From NCBI RefSeq assembly GCF_001421965.1, contig NZ_LMLP01000001.1:248001-312000 (forward strand): a stretch of DNA of 64,000 bases. Reading direction: 5' to 3'. The notes below the pieces were generated by a model. It saw only the letters and a list, made by a program, of their open reading frames with translations, had not been told where the DNA came from and ran no database searches. Source of the DNA: Sphingomonas sp. Leaf67 (GTDB lineage: Bacteria; Pseudomonadota; Alphaproteobacteria; Sphingomonadales; Sphingomonadaceae). Of the stretch, positions 1-8,923 are shown one piece after another; the stretch's first letter is position 1; the number at the start of each line of letters is the position of its first letter. Made by a program: the position numbers and the translations under genes.

Positions 1-39
1 ATCGGTGAAGGCCGGATGATCTACGCCGCCAAGGTCTGA
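1..39 (+). CDS. C-terminal end of an upstream gene (partial)
   Basis: Frame 1 from the window edge reads IGEGRMIYAAKV and then TGA. The codons are GC-rich in third position like the neighbouring genes, and the stop lies 42 bases before the nadE start, so this is probably the last 12 codons of a plus-strand gene. Too little is visible to name a family. Confidence 0.4.
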   Translation: MGEGRMIYAAKV

Positions 40-81
40 TCCTCGCTGGCGATAGCCGGCCAAGGTCTCTAGGTTGCGGGC

Positions 82-2136
82 ATGACCGCCCACCCGTTCC
101 ATTCGATCCATACTCATGGCCTGCTCCGCGTGGGGGCCTGCACCCCGCTGGCGAGCGTGGGCGATCCCGCCGCCAACGGCCGCGCCGCGATCGTGCTGGC
201 GCAAGAGGGGCATGCGGCCGGGGCCGACCTGCTGGTCTTTCCCGAACTGAACCTCACCTCCTATGCGATCGACGACCTGCATCTGCAGGACGCGCTGTGC
301 GACGCGACCGAGGCGGCGCTGGCGGCGGTGGTCGCGGCGAGTGCCGACCTGCGCCCGGCGCTGCTGCTCGGCGCGGCCCTGCGGCGCAACGGGCGGCTGT
401 ATAATTGCGCGGTCGCGGTGGCGCGCGGACGCATATTGGGGGTGGTGCCCAAGACCTATCTGCCCAACTACCGCGAATATTACGAGAAACGCTGGTTCGC
501 ACCCGGCGCCGGGCTGACCGGATTGACGATGCGCGTCGCCGGACAGGACGTGCCGTTCGGTACCGACCTGATCTTCGCCGCCGATGACCTGCCGGATTTC
601 GTCTTCCATGCCGAGATTTGCGAGGATTTCTGGTCCCCCCTGCCCCCGTCGACGGCGGGCGCGCTGGCCGGGGCGCTGGTGCTGTGCAACCTGTCGGCGT
701 CGAACATCGTCATCGGCAAGGCGCGCGACCGCGAGATGCTGTGCGCGTCGCAATCGGCGCGGACCATGTCGGCCTATGTCTATTCGGCGGCGGGCATGGG
801 GGAGAGCACGACCGACCTGTCATGGGACGGACAGGGCACGATCCATGAACTGGGCGAGTTGCTGGTCGCCTCCGACCGGTTCGATCGGTCGGCGGGCATC
901 GTCTATGCCGATGTCGATCTGGAACGGTTGCGGCTGGAGCGGATGCGGACCGGCACGTTCAACGACTGCGCCACCGCCAGCGGCCATCCCGAAACCCGGT
1001 TCCGCCGGATCGGGTTCGACCATGCGCCAGCCCATGAGGATATCGGCCTGCTGCGCCCGGTCCGTCGCTATCCGTTCGTGCCGAACACCCCCGAGCGGCT
1101 CGACGACGATTGTTACGAGGCGTTCAACATCCAGGTTGAGGGGCTGCGCCAACGGCTGGTCGCGTCGGGTACGAAGCGGCTGGTGATCGGCGTATCGGGT
1201 GGGCTGGATTCGACCTATGCGCTGATCGTCGCGGCCAAGGCGTTCGACCGTCTGGAGCGGCCGCGCACCGACATTCTCGGCTTCACCATGCCGGGCTTTG
1301 CGACCGGCGAGACGACCAGAAGCAATGCGTGGACGCTTATGCGCGCGCTGGGCATCAACGGCGACGAGATCGACATCCGCCCGGCCGCGCAGCAGATGCT
1401 GGCCGATATGAACCACCCCTTTGCGAAGGGCGAGCCGGTCTATGACGTGACGTTCGAGAATGTGCAGGCCGGCCTGCGCACCGATTATCTGTTCCGGTTG
1501 GCGAACCAGCGCGAGGGACTGGTGCTGGGCACCGGCGACCTGTCCGAGCTGGCGCTGGGGTGGTGTACCTATGGCGTCGGCGATCATATGAGCCATTATG
1601 GCGTGAATGCCGGCGTGCCGAAGACGCTGATCCAGTATCTGATCCGCTGGGCGATCCGCACCGACCAGTTCGATGCCGATACCGATGCGGTGCTCGACGC
1701 GATCCTGAATACCGAGATATCGCCCGAACTGGTGCCGGCGGATTCGTCGGGCAGGATGCAGAGCACCGAGGACCGGGTCGGCCCCTATGCGCTGAACGAT
1801 TTCTTCCTGCATCATGTCGTGCGCTTCGGGATGCGGCCGTCGAAGATCGCCTTCCTGTGCTGGCATGCGTGGCGCGATGCGGCGGCGGGTCGCTGGCCGA
1901 TCGACTTTCCGGAGGATGCGAAGGGCAGCTACGACCTGCCGACGATCGCGGCATGGCTGGAGAAGTTCCTGTGGCGGTTCTTCCAGACCAGCCAGTTCAA
2001 GCGGTCGGCGCTGCCCAACGGGCCAAAGGTTTCGGGCGGCGGGGCGCTGTCGCCGCGCGGCGACTGGCGCGCGCCGTCGGATGGCGTGGCCGGGCCGTGG
2101 GTGGCAGAGCTAAAGGCGGGGTTGCCGCCGCTCTAG
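82..2136 (+). CDS. nadE: Glutamine-dependent NAD(+) synthetase
   Basis: Makes NAD+ from deamido-NAD+, ATP and glutamine, the last step of NAD biosynthesis, in the cytosol. The 684-residue product has the two-domain glutamine-using layout. Residues about 15-300 form a nitrilase-type glutaminase with the Glu-Lys-Cys triad visible as FPELN (Glu55), VPKTYLPNY (Lys124) and AEICEDFW (Cys180). Residues about 330-660 are the synthetase domain with the PP-loop SGGLDST near 372-378 and the downstream GTGDLSELALGW motif. Length fits the glutamine-dependent class (about 550-680) rather than the short ammonia-dependent one. The ATG at 82 is the first good start; the gene ends tail to tail with the next one, overlapping it by 4 bases. 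Confidence 0.96.
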   Translation: MTAHPFHSIHTHGLLRVGACTPLASVGDPAANGRAAIVLAQEGHAAGADLLVFPELNLTSYAIDDLHLQDALCDATEAALAAVVAASADLRPALLLGAALRRNGRLYNCAVAVARGRILGVVPKTYLPNYREYYEKRWFAPGAGLTGLTMRVAGQDVPFGTDLIFAADDLPDFVFHAEICEDFWSPLPPSTAGALAGALVLCNLSASNIVIGKARDREMLCASQSARTMSAYVYSAAGMGESTTDLSWDGQGTIHELGELLVASDRFDRSAGIVYADVDLERLRLERMRTGTFNDCATASGHPETRFRRIGFDHAPAHEDIGLLRPVRRYPFVPNTPERLDDDCYEAFNIQVEGLRQRLVASGTKRLVIGVSGGLDSTYALIVAAKAFDRLERPRTDILGFTMPGFATGETTRSNAWTLMRALGINGDEIDIRPAAQQMLADMNHPFAKGEPVYDVTFENVQAGLRTDYLFRLANQREGLVLGTGDLSELALGWCTYGVGDHMSHYGVNAGVPKTLIQYLIRWAIRTDQFDADTDAVLDAILNTEISPELVPADSSGRMQSTEDRVGPYALNDFFLHHVVRFGMRPSKIAFLCWHAWRDAAAGRWPIDFPEDAKGSYDLPTIAAWLEKFLWRFFQTSQFKRSALPNGPKVSGGGALSPRGDWRAPSDGVAGPWVAELKAGLPPL

Positions 2137-2987
2137 CCCTGCGCCCGCGCCGTCCGCTCCGACGCCGATCCGCCGAGCGCCCAGCGCAGGACGCGCGCCA
2201 TGCCGTGCGCGCCGGTGCGGACGCCGACGCCATTGCCCTGCAATTCCAGCATCGCGCGCGCCCATGGCGGCAACAGGTCGATCGCCGCGGCGGTGTTAAG
2301 AGCGCCGAACCCCTTCAGCAGCGGATTGGGCAGCGGCTGATGGAGCAGCGCGTCGCGCACCGTGCGCGTCCGGTCGTCGCAGCGCAGTTCGCGCCGCACC
2401 GACAACAGCCACGCATCGACCGCCGCCCGGCTGTCGGGCACGTCGGTCGCGCCCAGCCGTTTGGCCACCACGACATTCTCGGCGAAATACCGGTCCTGAT
2501 CGGCGCGCGACAGCGTCGGATCGCGATAGCGCAGATAGGCGCGCAGGAACGAATCGGTCTCGGCGACATGCACCCACGTCAGCAGGTGCGGATCGTTGGC
2601 GTCATAGGGCGTGCCATCGGGCAGCATGCCGTTGACCCGGTCATGGATCTGCCGGACCCGGCCGATCAGCCGATCGGCCTCGACCGTGCTGCCATAGGTG
2701 GTGGCGGCGATGAACTGCGCGGTCCGTTTCAGCCGGCCGAGCATGTCGCGCTGGAAATTGCTGTGATCCCATACCCCCGCCAGCGCACCGGGGTGCAGCA
2801 TCTGCACCAGCAGTGCCGCGGTGCCGCCGATCATCATCGACGAAAAATCGCCATGGACGCGCCAGCTGACCGATTGCGGCCCGAACAGTCCATCATCGCC
2901 AGGCGGCCGGGTCAGGTCGATCGCGCCGTCCCCCGCCCCGGTCAACAATCGGACTTGGCGGGCAATGGCTTGGCGGACGGGGTTCAT
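2133..2987 (-). CDS. Oxygenase MpaB family protein (DUF2236)
   Basis: A 284-residue protein of the DUF2236/MpaB family, which includes the fungal mycophenolic-acid oxygenase MpaB and the bacterial latex-clearing protein Lcp, haem b-type oxygenases. Family features visible are the N-terminal WRVHGD segment, MLHPGALAGVWDHS, the RLKRTAQFIAATTYGS block and a central THVAETDSFL-like stretch reading TWVHVAETDSFL, with histidines that could ligate haem. No signal peptide is evident. The substrate cannot be told from sequence. It is divergent from the LOV kinase gene (104 bp apart) and converges on nadE. Confidence 0.8.
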   Translation of the reverse strand: MNPVRQAIARQVRLLTGAGDGAIDLTRPPGDDGLFGPQSVSWRVHGDFSSMMIGGTAALLVQMLHPGALAGVWDHSNFQRDMLGRLKRTAQFIAATTYGSTVEADRLIGRVRQIHDRVNGMLPDGTPYDANDPHLLTWVHVAETDSFLRAYLRYRDPTLSRADQDRYFAENVVVAKRLGATDVPDSRAAVDAWLLSVRRELRCDDRTRTVRDALLHQPLPNPLLKGFGALNTAAAIDLLPPWARAMLELQGNGVGVRTGAHGMARVLRWALGGSASERTARAQG

Positions 2988-3091
2988 GGGATGTGCAACG
3001 ACCGGTGGCCGGATCGGGGTCCGTGCCGCGGTGGAACCAATGTATACGTTCGCGACCTATAGGCAAAACCTCGAACCGGTAGATCCCGTCC

Positions 3092-4729
3092 ATGCATGCG
3101 CCGTCCAGCCCGGAAAAACCGCTCGATCCCGTACCCCGGCAACCGGCAATGGCCGAAGGCGACATGCGCGACCCGGCGAACGGCATCTTTTTCGCGGCGG
3201 TCAAGACGACGCGGATGCCGATGATCGTGACCGATCCCAAACAGGACGACAATCCGATCATCTTCGCCAACCCCGCTTTCCTGCAGATGACCGGTTATGC
3301 GGCGGTCGAGGTGCTGGGCCGGAATTGCCGGTTTCTGCAGGGACCGGAGACCGATCCCGAGACAATCGCCGAAATCTCCGATGCCATCCGCCAGCGGCGC
3401 GAGACATCGGTAGAGATCATCAACTACAAGAAGAACGGCAGCGCGTTCTGGAACGCCTTGTTCGTGTCTCCGGTGCTGGATGGCGAAGGCGAGCTGCGAT
3501 ATTTCTTTGCCTCGCAGCTCGACGTTACCCGCCGTCGCGATGCCGAGGAAGGGTTGCGGCAGGCGCAGAAGATGGAGGCGGTCGGACAATTGACCGGGGG
3601 CATCGCGCATGACTTCAACAATCTTCTGACCGTCATTCAAGGGTTCACCGACGTCGTGCTGACGCAGGTCGAGCGCAGCGGCGAAAAGCCGATCGATCCG
3701 GCGCGGACCACCCGGTCGCTGCGTGCCGTAGCGGAGGCGGCGGAACGCGGTGCCGAACTCACCCAGCAACTCCTCGCCTTCTCGCGCAAGCAGAAGCTGT
3801 CGGGCCGGGTCACCAATATCGACGACCTGATCGCGAACCTGTTGCCGATGCTGAAACGCACGATCCGGTCGACACCGATCGACATCGACGTGAGGCCGTG
3901 CGGCAGCGACTGCAATGCCCGGATCGATCCCGTGCAGGCCGAAACCGCAATCCTCAACATCCTGATGAATGCCCGCGACGCCATGCCCGATGGCGGAACG
4001 GTGACGATCGCCGCCGAACACAAATGCATCGACGGCACCGACGAGCGTTTCGCCGACGCGCGTGCCGGCCAGTATATCGGCCTGTCGATCGCCGACACCG
4101 GATCGGGCATGGCCCCGGAGGTGCTGGCGCGGGCGGCCGAACCGTTCTTCACAACCAAGGATCAGGGCAAGGGCACCGGCCTGGGCCTGTCGATGGTCTA
4201 TGGGTTCATGAAACAGTCGAACGGCGCGCTGCGGATCGAGTCCGGGGAAGGCAGGGGCACGACCGTCCACCTGCTGTTCCCGGCGGCGACGGATGCTGCC
4301 GAACCGATCCGTCGTGGCCTGACGCATAGCGGACGCGAACCACGCGGCGACGAGACGGTGCTGGTCGTCGAGGATCAGCCCGATATCGGCGATCTGGCCG
4401 AATCGATCCTGAACGATGTCGGCTATCGCGTCGTGCGTGCCGGCAACGGTCCTGAAGCGATCGACATTCTGGACCGAGGAACGGCAATCGACCTGTTGTT
4501 CACCGACCTGATCATGCCAGGCGGCATGAACGGGGTAATGCTGGCGCGAGAGGCGAAACGACAGCGCCCCCGGCTGAAGGTCCTGTTGACGACCGGCTAT
4601 GCGGAGGCGTCGATCGAACGGGTGGATGCGCGGGGCACCGAGTTCGATCTGATCGGAAAGCCGTATAAGCGTGCCGATCTGATCGCCCGCATCCGGCAGG
4701 TGCTGGACGGTGCGATGGGGGCCGGTTGA
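3092..4729 (+). CDS. Blue-light LOV hybrid histidine kinase/response regulator
   Basis: A soluble blue-light sensor kinase of 545 residues. Residues about 25-150 are a PAS/LOV domain with the flavin-adduct motif GRNCRFLQG (photoactive Cys79) and the following NYKKNGSAFWNALFVSPV strands. A short linker leads to a HisKA domain (GGIAHDFNN, phospho-acceptor His173), a HATPase domain (NILMNARDAMPDGG; DTGSGM; GTGLGLSMVYGF) and a C-terminal receiver (VLVVEDQPDIG, phospho-acceptor Asp472 in FTDLIMP, Lys in IGKPYKR). This is the LOV-HK-REC layout known from Pseudomonas syringae and sphingomonads. No membrane segment is present. The next gene, a red-light kinase, starts 83 bp downstream in the same direction, so the two are probably cotranscribed. 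Confidence 0.95.
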   Translation: MHAPSSPEKPLDPVPRQPAMAEGDMRDPANGIFFAAVKTTRMPMIVTDPKQDDNPIIFANPAFLQMTGYAAVEVLGRNCRFLQGPETDPETIAEISDAIRQRRETSVEIINYKKNGSAFWNALFVSPVLDGEGELRYFFASQLDVTRRRDAEEGLRQAQKMEAVGQLTGGIAHDFNNLLTVIQGFTDVVLTQVERSGEKPIDPARTTRSLRAVAEAAERGAELTQQLLAFSRKQKLSGRVTNIDDLIANLLPMLKRTIRSTPIDIDVRPCGSDCNARIDPVQAETAILNILMNARDAMPDGGTVTIAAEHKCIDGTDERFADARAGQYIGLSIADTGSGMAPEVLARAAEPFFTTKDQGKGTGLGLSMVYGFMKQSNGALRIESGEGRGTTVHLLFPAATDAAEPIRRGLTHSGREPRGDETVLVVEDQPDIGDLAESILNDVGYRVVRAGNGPEAIDILDRGTAIDLLFTDLIMPGGMNGVMLAREAKRQRPRLKVLLTTGYAEASIERVDARGTEFDLIGKPYKRADLIARIRQVLDGAMGAG

Positions 4730-4812
4730 ACAAAACGCCAAGCCCTTTTACTGCAAGTGTCCCGCTGCGATTGTCGTCGTCGGGTCGCATCAAGACCACG
4801 AAAGGCCACCCG

Positions 4813-6987
4813 TTGGCGACGAATGCCGATTTCGATGCACCCAAGCGACCCGATGCCCATTCGGTGTCGGACCTGGGACCGGACGTGACCGCATGCGATC
4901 GCGAGCCGATCCATATTCCCGGCACGATCCAGCCGCATGGCGTGCTGTTGATCGTCGATCCCGGACAGGACCGGATCGTGGGTGGCGCGGGCGACCTCGA
5001 CGGCTTGCTGGGCGGCGGCTGGCTGGGTGGACCGATCGGCACGCTGATCGGTGCCGATGCCCTTGCCGTGCTGCGGTCGACGATCGTCGGCCCGGTGTCG
5101 CTCGGCACGATCAACGACCGTGCGCTTTCGGTCGTTGCCAGTCGGGCGGATCCGTACTGGCTGGTGGAGATCGAGCAGACGGCGCCCGGACAGCCGGGTA
5201 CCGACGATGCGCTGACATGGATCGAGCATAGCGGCGAGGAATTCGCCCGCGCCGTCGATCTCGACGATCTGGGTGCGCGTGCCGCCGCGCTTTTTTCGCG
5301 GCTGACCGGGTTCGACCGGGTCATGATCTATCGCTTCCTCGACGATGATTCGGGCAAGGTCGTCGCCGAACGCCATGCACCCGACATGGACGGGTTCCTG
5401 AACCATCACTTCCCCGCATCCGACATTCCGCGACAGGCGCGTGCGCTGTATGTCCGCAACCGGGTTCGGGTGATCCCCGATGCGGCCTATGTCCCCGCAC
5501 CGATCACCGGGATCGACCCGGCACTGCGCACCATCGACCTGAGCGATGTCGGCCTGCGGGCAGTATCGCCGATCCATGTCCAGTATCTGCACAATATGGG
5601 TGTCGCGGCATCCGCATCGGTGTCGATCGTCAAGGACGGCATGTTGTGGGGGCTGGTCGCATGTCACCATCGCAGCCCGCGCACATTGTCCTATCTGCAG
5701 CGCAAGACGTGCGAACTGATCGCGGCGTCGTTTGCGCAACAGGTGACCGCCAAGGAAGAAGCTGCCGAATATCGCGAACGCCTCCGGCTGCGCGCGGCCG
5801 AGGATGCGTTGGCGCAGCGGCTGGCGCAGGATGGCGATCCCGATCAGGTTGCGGCGCTGATCGGTCCCGACCTGCAACGGATGCTCGGTGCCGACGGCTT
5901 CGCCCTGCAACGCGGCGCGGTACTGCACACGACCGGCCACGTCCCGGCCCGCGAGGATATCGACGACCTGTCGCGCTGGATACGCCGGCAGGGCGCGATT
6001 TTGACGCACAGCGCCGCGCTGGAACTGCGCCTGCCCGCCGCCCATGCCTATCGCGATCTGGCCAGTGGCATCCTCGCGATCACGTTGTCGGCCGAGGAGC
6101 CGATCGTGCTGATGTGGTTCCGTGCCGAGACGTTGCAGACGATCCAATGGGCCGGAAACCCGCACAAGGCGGTGAGCGACGCCCCCGACCAGCCGCTGAA
6201 CCCCCGCGCATCCTTCGCGGCGTGGAGCGAAGAAATTCGCGGGCGTGCTCGACCATGGACCCCTGCCGAGGTCGAGGCCGGGCACCGGTTGTCGCGCCTG
6301 TTGTTCGACATGCGCCAACGGCGGCGGATCGGCGAGTTGAACCGCGAATTGTCGCGTGCGGTCACCGACAAGGACGCGCTGCTTGCGCAGCAGGATACGC
6401 TGATCAAGGAGGTGAATCACCGGGTGCAGAACAGCCTGCAACTGGTGGTCGCGTTCCTCGCGATGCAGGCGACCGCCGAGAATGACGAGACGCTGACCCG
6501 ACATCTGGGCGAGGCGCAACGACGGCTGTCGGCGGTCGCGCTGGTCCATCGGCGGCTCTATTCCGATGACGCGGTCACGGTCATCGACCTCGGCCGCTAC
6601 GTCGAGGATTTGCTGGCCGAAATGCAGTCGTCGATGGGTGCCGAGTGGACCGGGCGACTGACCATGGACCTGTCGCCGATGCTGATATCGGCCGACGCGG
6701 CGGTACAGGTCGGGCTGGTGCTGGTTGAACTGGTCATCAATGCCCAGAAATATGCCTATGAGGGCAAGCCGGGGCCGATTTCGGTCACGCTGGAGCGGTT
6801 CCGCAACCGCTTCCGCCTGACCGTCGCCGATCGTGGGCAGGGCCGGGTCGGCAACCGCACCGGGTTTGGCACGCGGATGCTGACCGCGATGGTCAAGCGG
6901 CTCGACGGGGTGATCGAGGAAAGCGACAACGCGCCGGGGTTGCGGTTTACCGTGTCGGCCCCGATCGCCGGGCCGGAGGAGGGTTGA
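4813..6987 (+). CDS. bphP: Bacteriophytochrome sensor kinase (HisKA_2/HWE-like output)
   Basis: A red/far-red photoreceptor kinase, 724 residues from the TTG at 4813. PAS-GAF-PHY photosensory core: Cys28 in TACDREPIHIPG is the expected biliverdin attachment residue, followed by IQPHGVLL; the GAF domain has HHFPASDIPRQARALY (Asp204 of the PASDIP motif) and PIHVQYLHNMGV; PHY spans roughly 330-500. The output is a HisKA_2-type kinase with LIKEVNHRVQNSLQLV (His536), an ATPase N-box VINAQKYAYEG and GTGFGTRM-like end. The start choice rests on GAAAGG seven bases before TTG 4813 and on Cys28 falling at the usual place; an in-frame TTG at 4726 overlapping the LOV stop (TTGA) is an alternative that would add 29 residues. 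No receiver is fused, so a separate regulator is expected. Confidence 0.93.
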   Translation: MATNADFDAPKRPDAHSVSDLGPDVTACDREPIHIPGTIQPHGVLLIVDPGQDRIVGGAGDLDGLLGGGWLGGPIGTLIGADALAVLRSTIVGPVSLGTINDRALSVVASRADPYWLVEIEQTAPGQPGTDDALTWIEHSGEEFARAVDLDDLGARAAALFSRLTGFDRVMIYRFLDDDSGKVVAERHAPDMDGFLNHHFPASDIPRQARALYVRNRVRVIPDAAYVPAPITGIDPALRTIDLSDVGLRAVSPIHVQYLHNMGVAASASVSIVKDGMLWGLVACHHRSPRTLSYLQRKTCELIAASFAQQVTAKEEAAEYRERLRLRAAEDALAQRLAQDGDPDQVAALIGPDLQRMLGADGFALQRGAVLHTTGHVPAREDIDDLSRWIRRQGAILTHSAALELRLPAAHAYRDLASGILAITLSAEEPIVLMWFRAETLQTIQWAGNPHKAVSDAPDQPLNPRASFAAWSEEIRGRARPWTPAEVEAGHRLSRLLFDMRQRRRIGELNRELSRAVTDKDALLAQQDTLIKEVNHRVQNSLQLVVAFLAMQATAENDETLTRHLGEAQRRLSAVALVHRRLYSDDAVTVIDLGRYVEDLLAEMQSSMGAEWTGRLTMDLSPMLISADAAVQVGLVLVELVINAQKYAYEGKPGPISVTLERFRNRFRLTVADRGQGRVGNRTGFGTRMLTAMVKRLDGVIEESDNAPGLRFTVSAPIAGPEEG

Positions 6988-7122
6988 GGGCGGATTGCGT
7001 TGGAGAGGAAGACGTGGTCGCCTGACGACCGAATTGGTCTTTCCCTACTGCGATCACATTCCGAAGAATGATCGGGCTCAGCGTAATTGCGCTGTTCGGG
7101 GTTTGATCGTAGCCTGTCAGCA

Positions 7123-7518
7123 ATGAAAAGCTTTCCTACGCTCCGCGTTGCGCGTCCAAGTGATAACTTGGAGGCTCTGCTTACCTTCTACCGTGATGGC
7201 CTCGGTCTGGATGTTCTTTACCGGTTCGAGGGTCATGATGGCTTCGACGGAATTATGCTCGGAAGCCCGTCGGCTCCTTATCATTTTGAGTTTACGAAAG
7301 CGCAAGACCATGTCGCCGGCAGAGCCCCGACGCAGGATAATCTCTTGGTTTTCTACTTGCCCGCGAAGGAAGAATGGGAGGCGGCGGTGGATCGCATGGA
7401 GGCTGCTGGTTTCAGGGCGGTTCCGGCTTTCAACGCATATTGGGATCGGCAGGGGATAACTTTCGAAGACCCCGACGGCTATCGTATCGTTCTCCAGAAC
7501 GCAGGCTGGAAAGCCTGA
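7123..7518 (+). CDS. VOC/glyoxalase-fold family protein
   Basis: A 131-residue vicinal-oxygen-chelate fold protein: MKSFPTLRVARPSDNLEAL is the first beta-alpha module, FYRDGLGLDVLYRF follows, and the second module ends in the typical ITFEDPDGYRIVLQN. Members include glyoxalase I, dioxygenases and resistance proteins; which reaction this one performs is unknown. The ATG at 7123 is preferred over an in-frame TTG at 7087. Base composition is visibly lower in G+C, with many A/T third positions, unlike both neighbours, suggesting recent acquisition. Confidence 0.82.
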   Translation: MKSFPTLRVARPSDNLEALLTFYRDGLGLDVLYRFEGHDGFDGIMLGSPSAPYHFEFTKAQDHVAGRAPTQDNLLVFYLPAKEEWEAAVDRMEAAGFRAVPAFNAYWDRQGITFEDPDGYRIVLQNAGWKA

Positions 7519-7676
7519 CCCTCTTTCCAAAACTGACTACACATAGCAATCCGGTTGAACCCGACGGGGTGGTGGCAAGTTGTTTCCTTCGCCTTCCAGA
7601 AGCCCGTTCCCGAAGACTTTCCAGAACGCTCTATCCGGCGCGTGAAAGCTATAAGACGCGCACCGCTCCACCCACC

Positions 7677-7716
7677 AAAAAGGGCGCGGCGGCCATTGGC
7701 CACCGCGCCCTCTCCG
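7677..7716 (-). terminator. Rho-independent terminator of trmD-rplS
   Basis: Read on the minus strand, an AGGGCGCGG-GGCC stem with a 3-base ATT/AAT loop pairs with GGCC-CCGCGCCC and is followed by a run of five T. It lies 21 bases after the rplS stop, where a strong intrinsic terminator is expected. Confidence 0.85.
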
Positions 7717-7737
7717 TAGCGCAATGCGCGTAACCAA

Positions 7738-8127
7738 TTACTCGGCCGCAGTCGCCTTGACCGGACGCGGATCGCGGCGTTCGGCGATACGCGCCGACTT
7801 GCCGGTACGACCGCGCAGATAATAGAGCTTCGCGCGCCGCACGACGCCGCGACGGACGACGTCGATCGAATCGATGTTCGGCGAATAGAGCGGGAAAACG
7901 CGCTCCACGCCTTCACCGAAGCTCATCTTGCGGACGGTGAACGACGAGCCCATGCCGGCGTTCGACCGGGCGATGCACACGCCTTCGTAATTCTGCACGC
8001 GGGTCCGCTCGCCTTCGACGACCTTCACGCCGACCTTGAGGGTGTCACCGGCACGGAAATCGGGGATCGACTTCGATTCGAGGAACTTGGCGATCTGTTC
8101 CGCTTCGAGCGTCTGGAGGAGGTTCAT
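7738..8127 (-). CDS. rplS: 50S ribosomal protein L19
   Basis: Large-subunit ribosomal protein at the 30S-50S interface, 129 residues. Recognisable blocks are [52 protein letters not shown] and [19 protein letters not shown]. The start is the ATG at 8127, whose ATGA overlaps the trmD stop, giving translational coupling. A terminator follows directly, so this is the last gene of the operon. Confidence 0.97.
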   Translation of the reverse strand: MNLLQTLEAEQIAKFLESKSIPDFRAGDTLKVGVKVVEGERTRVQNYEGVCIARSNAGMGSSFTVRKMSFGEGVERVFPLYSPNIDSIDVVRRGVVRRAKLYYLRGRTGKSARIAERRDPRPVKATAAE

Positions 8128-8861
8128 GTTTTCTGACCTTCGTCTTGCTTGTGCGCGCCAGAGGGCGACTGGACCCGAGCGTCGACGTGACGCTCCCACA
8201 GGTCCGGCCGCCATAGCCGTGTATCGGATTCCGACCGTGACTTGCGCCACGCGGCGATCCGCGCATGATCCCCCGATCGCAACACTTCGGGAATCACGCG
8301 CCCTTCCCATTCATAGGGCCGGGTATATTGAGGGTATTCGAGAAGGCCGCTTTCGAAGCTCTCCTCGATACCACTCGAAGCCGCGCCCATTACGCCGGGA
8401 AGCAGCCGAACGCAAGCGTCGAGCAGTACCAGCGCTCCCATTTCACCGCCCGACAGCACATAGTCGCCGATCGCGACGGGTTCGATCGCGCGCGCTTCGA
8501 ACAGGCGTTCGTCGAACCCCTCGAACCGGCCGCACAGCACGATGGCACCCGGCCCCGCCGCCAGCGCGCGCACCCACCGCTGGGTCAGGGGTCGGCCGCG
8601 TGGCGTCATGGCGAGGACCGGGCGGCCGTCGGTCACGCTGTCCAGCGCGGCGGCCAGCACATCGGCGCGCAGCACCATCCCCGCCCCGCCCCCGGCCGGC
8701 GTATCGTCGACCGAGCGGTGGCGGTCGGTCGCGAAGTCGCGAATCTGCACCGTGTCCAGCGACCAGCGTTCCTCGCGCAACGCCCGACCGGCTAGCGAAG
8801 CCCCGAGCGGCCCGGGAAACATTTCGGGATAGAGGGTCAGCACGGTCGCGGCAAAGGTCAT
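8124..8861 (-). CDS. trmD: tRNA (guanine37-N1)-methyltransferase
   Basis: Methylates G37 next to the anticodon with S-adenosylmethionine, preventing +1 frameshifts. The 245-residue SPOUT-fold protein shows [20 protein letters not shown] at the N-terminus, the substrate loop [16 protein letters not shown] and the trefoil-knot region [13 protein letters not shown]. The ATG at 8861 gives the standard N-terminus; the reading frame is open further upstream but that stretch belongs to the divergent gene. Its usual upstream partner rimM is 1.9 kb away, so transcription should start in the 62-bp gap shared with the divergent flavoprotein gene. Confidence 0.97.
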   Translation of the reverse strand: MTFAATVLTLYPEMFPGPLGASLAGRALREERWSLDTVQIRDFATDRHRSVDDTPAGGGAGMVLRADVLAAALDSVTDGRPVLAMTPRGRPLTQRWVRALAAGPGAIVLCGRFEGFDERLFEARAIEPVAIGDYVLSGGEMGALVLLDACVRLLPGVMGAASSGIEESFESGLLEYPQYTRPYEWEGRVIPEVLRSGDHARIAAWRKSRSESDTRLWRPDLWERHVDARVQSPSGAHKQDEGQKT

Positions 8862-8923
8862 GGGCCACAGCCTGTGCCCGCAAGTCGTGGGGAACGAAAG
8901 CCCATCCGCTTCATTTGCGCCCC

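Noticed and set aside
2984..4741. Long minus-strand open frame (585 codons) opposite the LOV kinase
   Set aside because: High-GC DNA gives long antisense frames; its translation is rich in Arg, His, Gln and Asp with no domain, while the plus strand encodes a complete LOV kinase.
4597..6549. Long minus-strand open frame opposite the bacteriophytochrome
   Set aside because: Same shadow effect; no motifs, and the plus strand is certain.
8036..8923. Upstream extension of the TrxR-like frame over trmD and rplS
   Set aside because: The Arg/Pro/Ala-rich stretch is antisense to trmD and rplS; the family N-terminus begins at 8924.
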